From DATAEU01 sp046724395 (lineage in GTDB: Bacteria; Actinomycetota; UBA4738; HRBIN12), in NCBI GenBank assembly GCA_046724395.1, contig JBKOWM010000157.1:1-20107 (forward strand): DNA of 20,107 nucleotides. The letters run 5' to 3'. Position numbers and translations under genes: made by a program. Shown in pieces: positions 15,134 to 20,107 of this stretch; position 1 is the first letter of the stretch; each line of letters opens with the position of its first letter. The notes beneath the pieces are model-generated. The model made no database searches. It was not told the origin of the DNA and worked only from the letters and a program-made list of their open reading frames with translations.

Positions 15134-17995
<2,862 letters not shown>

Positions 17996-17996
17996 G

Positions 17997-18016
17997 CGCC
18001 GCCACGGGCCGCGGCG
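17997..18016 (+). terminator. GC hairpin after uvrA
   Basis: CGCCGC (17997-18002) pairs with GCGGCG (18011-18016) around an eight-base loop, starting two bases after the uvrA stop. No T-tract follows, so an intrinsic terminator is only possible. It lies just upstream of the next gene's -10 box. Confidence 0.3.
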
Positions 18017-18027
18017 ACCGCGATTGC

Positions 18028-18033
18028 TAGGAT
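18028..18033 (+). promoter_or_regulatory. -10-like box TAGGAT for the cupredoxin-propeller gene
   Basis: TAGGAT ends 12 bases before the ATG at 18045, predicting a leader of about five bases. No ribosome binding site is seen upstream of the ATG, and no -35 is evident. This places the real start at 18045 rather than at the in-frame TTG codons at 18024 and 18033, which overlap the box. Confidence 0.42.
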
Positions 18034-18044
18034 TGCGCCCGCTC

Positions 18045-20036
18045 ATGAGCAGGAGGCTGCTTCCGCTCGCGTTCGTGCTCGTCGTATGCGCGGCGGCGTG
18101 CGCGGAGCCGCCCCAGGCGGACATCGGGTTCGGTTCGGGCCGCGCCTTCGTACCGCAGGTCGCCGATGCCCAGGACGACGTCGGCCTGTACCCGTCGATC
18201 GCGGTGGACGCCGACGGAGTGCCGCACGTGGTGTACTTCGGCTTCCTCGAGCAGGTCACGGGGAGCGAGGTCGCGCTGCCCCGCCCGGTCGGCGCCCCGT
18301 CCGTTCCGTCGGTCCTTCTGACGAGCGCCGACAACGGGATTTGGACCCGGGGCGCCGTCGCGATGGAGAAGGCCATCCCGAACGTCGACATCGCCTTCGG
18401 GCCGGCCGACGTCCCCGACGTCAAGACCATGAAGCCGGAGAACGTCAACGGGACGGCCATCGCCATCGACGACAGCGGCGCGATGGACGTCGCGTGGGTA
18501 GCCAACACCGGCGTCTGGTACGCCCACAACATGGACGGCACCTCGTTCTCGGCCTCACAGGTCGAGGCGGCGAGGATTCGTCAGCGCGGACCGATCGGCC
18601 AGCCGTCGATCGCCCTCGACGCTCAGGGCACCCCATGGATCGCGTACTCGCGGACGACCGCCGCCGGCCAGGACGTCGTCGTTGCCATGCAGGACGGATC
18701 GTCCTGGACGACCCAGGTCGTGGCGACCGTGCCGCTGCGCGCGGGCGGCTCCCAACCATCTCGGACCGCGATCGCGATGACCCCCAACGGAGCGCCCGTC
18801 GTGCTGTACGGCGACGGGTCGAGCGTACAGGCCGCCACGTTCGATTCCGAGAACGCCTGGACGCAGTGGACCGTCGAGCAGGGCGCTGACGGTGCCGGCC
18901 TCTCGGTGGCCCTCGACGGCGACGGCGTCCTGCACGCCGCCTACTACGCCGGCTCGGAGATCCACACCGCGACATCTCAGGACGGCTCGCGGTGGCAGGC
19001 GACGATCGTCGCCTCCGTCGGATCCGGCGGCAATGAGGAGGGCCGGTCGACGGGAATCGGAGTCGATGACGGCGGCACGACCTACGTCACCTGGTACGAC
19101 CCGTCAAGCGACGACGTTCACCTCGCGTCCGGCCGCGAGTCGAACTTCTCGGAGATCGAGACGAGCGGCACATCCGCGGGCGAGCTTCCCTCGCTGGCCG
19201 TCGCGCCCGATGGCCACGTCTACGTCACCTGGTACGAACAGACCGAGCAGAACCTCATGCTCGGCGCCTTCGGCGACGTCGAGGGTGTGGAGTTCGCGAT
19301 CAAGAGTCCGACGCCCATGGCGTCCGCCGCGCAGCCGACCTCGCAGCCGACCGGCGCGACGCAATGCACGACGGCGGAAAACGGCCGGGTCGAGGTGACC
19401 GCCGAAAGCATCGCGTTCGACACGAACTGCATCGAGATCCCCGCCAACGAGAAGGTCGTCATCCGCTTCGTCAACAACGACGCCGGAACTCAGCACAACA
19501 TCGCCGTCTACCCGAGCGCCGAGGAGCTGGACAAGCCGTTGTTCCAGGGCGACCTCGTCACCGGCCCCGATACGACGGACTATGACGTCGGGCCGCTCGA
19601 CGCCAGCGAGTACTACTTCCACTGCGACGTGCACCCGACGATGAACGGGGTCTTCCGCGTCGTCGAGGGCGGTGGTGGTGGCGGTGGCCACGCTGGCGGG
19701 GGCGGCGCCCAAGGCGGCGGAGGCGGGGGTGGGGGCAATGTGGTCGCCACCACGGAGGTCACGGCCTCGGGCATCGCGTTCGATACGAACGAGATCGACC
19801 TGCCCGCCGGCGAGCCCACCACGCTGACGTTCAACAATCAGGACGCCGGCGTTCAGCACGACATCGCGATCTACCCGAGCGAGTCCGACATCACCCCGGA
19901 CTCCGCACTCTTCCAGGGTGAGCTCGTAACCGGACCGGCGACGGCGAAGTACGACATCCCGGCCCTCGACCCGGGGACGTATTACTTCCACTGCGACGTC
20001 CACCCGACGATGAACGGGAGCGTGGTCGTCGGCTAG
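18045..20036 (+). CDS. Exported beta-propeller-like protein with two C-terminal cupredoxin (type 1 copper) domains
   Basis: This 663-residue protein is probably secreted or lipid-anchored: MSRRLLPLAFVLVVCAAACA has a twin-Arg-like N-terminus, a hydrophobic core and Cys19 in a weak lipobox (AAAC). Residues about 40-420 hold repeats of the form PSIAVDADGVPHVVYFG, PSIALDAQGTPWIAYS, GLSVALDGDGVLHAAYY and PSLAVAPDGHVYVTWYE, like BNR/sialidase-type propeller blades; I count about six or seven. Two cupredoxin domains follow (about 441-537 and 565-663). Each has a complete type 1 copper ligand set: His484/Cys527/His530/Met533 and His605/Cys650/His653/Met656, with C-x2-H-x2-M spacing as in amicyanin. 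A Gly-rich linker (about 543-565) separates them. It is probably an extracellular electron-transfer or copper protein; the role of the propeller and any partner is unknown. Confidence 0.85.
   Translation: MSRRLLPLAFVLVVCAAACAEPPQADIGFGSGRAFVPQVADAQDDVGLYPSIAVDADGVPHVVYFGFLEQVTGSEVALPRPVGAPSVPSVLLTSADNGIWTRGAVAMEKAIPNVDIAFGPADVPDVKTMKPENVNGTAIAIDDSGAMDVAWVANTGVWYAHNMDGTSFSASQVEAARIRQRGPIGQPSIALDAQGTPWIAYSRTTAAGQDVVVAMQDGSSWTTQVVATVPLRAGGSQPSRTAIAMTPNGAPVVLYGDGSSVQAATFDSENAWTQWTVEQGADGAGLSVALDGDGVLHAAYYAGSEIHTATSQDGSRWQATIVASVGSGGNEEGRSTGIGVDDGGTTYVTWYDPSSDDVHLASGRESNFSEIETSGTSAGELPSLAVAPDGHVYVTWYEQTEQNLMLGAFGDVEGVEFAIKSPTPMASAAQPTSQPTGATQCTTAENGRVEVTAESIAFDTNCIEIPANEKVVIRFVNNDAGTQHNIAVYPSAEELDKPLFQGDLVTGPDTTDYDVGPLDASEYYFHCDVHPTMNGVFRVVEGGGGGGGHAGGGGAQGGGGGGGGNVVATTEVTASGIAFDTNEIDLPAGEPTTLTFNNQDAGVQHDIAIYPSESDITPDSALFQGELVTGPATAKYDIPALDPGTYYFHCDVHPTMNGSVVVG
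19408..20019 (+). repeat. Internal duplication of the cupredoxin domain
   Basis: The two copper domains derive from a duplication. The ends of the copies still match closely: 19611-19650 and 19980-20019 are identical at 37 of 40 bases by eye, and the 20-base blocks 19408-19427 and 19771-19790 differ at one base. Both copies end in the HCDVHPTMNG copper loop. Offsets are about 363-369 bases. Regions between are more diverged, so either gene conversion or strong selection has preserved these blocks. Confidence 0.8.
19670..19737 (+). repeat. Glycine-rich GGN linker, G-rich tract
   Basis: A run of GGN codons, with a few His, Ala and Gln codons, joins the two cupredoxin domains. The plus strand has several runs of two to five G (19711-19736 is densest), so it could form a G-quadruplex or slip in replication. 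The frame remains intact. Confidence 0.75.
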
Positions 20037-20043
20037 CCGCGAC

Positions 20044-20089
20044 CTGGGGCTAACGCTCGCGCATTCGCGCTCGCTTCTTCAGCCCCCAG
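20044..20089 (+). terminator. Imperfect inverted repeat after the cupredoxin gene (possible terminator)
   Basis: CTGGGGCT (20044-20051) pairs with AGCCCCCAG (20081-20089) with one bulged C, starting eight bases after the stop. A smaller stem, CGCG-CATT-CGCG (20058-20069), sits in the loop. No T-run follows. The right arm could also pair with CTGGGGC at 20101-20107. The window ends here, so the downstream gene is unseen. Confidence 0.4.
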
Positions 20090-20107
20090 ACCCCGCCACC
20101 CTGGGGC

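Noticed and set aside
20041..20107. Possible tRNA or small RNA gene beginning GGGGCTA
   Set aside because: No cloverleaf arms, T-loop or anticodon stem can be traced; a hairpin explains the symmetry better.

Overview
The window is GC-rich bacterial chromosome with almost no space between genes. It most likely comes from a high-GC Actinomycetota lineage, probably an uncultured or deep-branching one. The evidence is the actinobacterial type of ribosomal protein S1, UvrB and UvrA, the polA-rpsA-coaE-(...)-uvrB-(...)-uvrA order typical of that phylum, the many GTG starts and 4-base GTGA/ATGA overlaps, and several -10 boxes placed so that the mRNA would be leaderless. I see no phage, IS element, CRISPR array, tRNA or rRNA. 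No stretch over 300 bases lacks a gene.

Layout. (1) 1-507 is the 3' end of polA. A good sigma70-type promoter (518-547) follows and drives a tight plus-strand run: rpsA, coaE, a HAD-like hydrolase, a DUF2203 protein and a D-2-hydroxyacid dehydrogenase (626-4639). (2) 4652-6324 encodes a two-gene ABC-2 type exporter (ATPase and permease). (3) 6413-9549 encodes a polar amino acid ABC importer (lipoprotein, permease, ATPase) with a DinB-like protein coupled to its end. (4) 9597-12662 is uvrB followed by a metal-dependent amidohydrolase. (5) 12672-15050 is a minus-strand cluster read right to left: a small acidic hypothetical protein, a class V aminotransferase/kynureninase-like PLP enzyme, and a membrane DUF2231-Rieske fusion. 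(6) 15134-17995 is uvrA, divergent from that cluster. (7) 18045-20036 encodes an exported protein with beta-propeller-like repeats and two type-1 copper (cupredoxin) domains joined by a glycine-rich linker. A hairpin follows at the window edge.

Most of the window is housekeeping: DNA replication and repair (polA, uvrB, uvrA), translation (rpsA) and CoA synthesis (coaE), with two transporters inserted between conserved blocks. Four things deserve a second look: the double-cupredoxin propeller protein; the repeated TAGNNT boxes 6-7 bases upstream of start codons; the PLP-enzyme gene whose conserved N-terminus has no ATG/GTG/TTG start; and the Rieske-DUF2231 cluster. I found no clear evidence of an entirely new multi-gene system.
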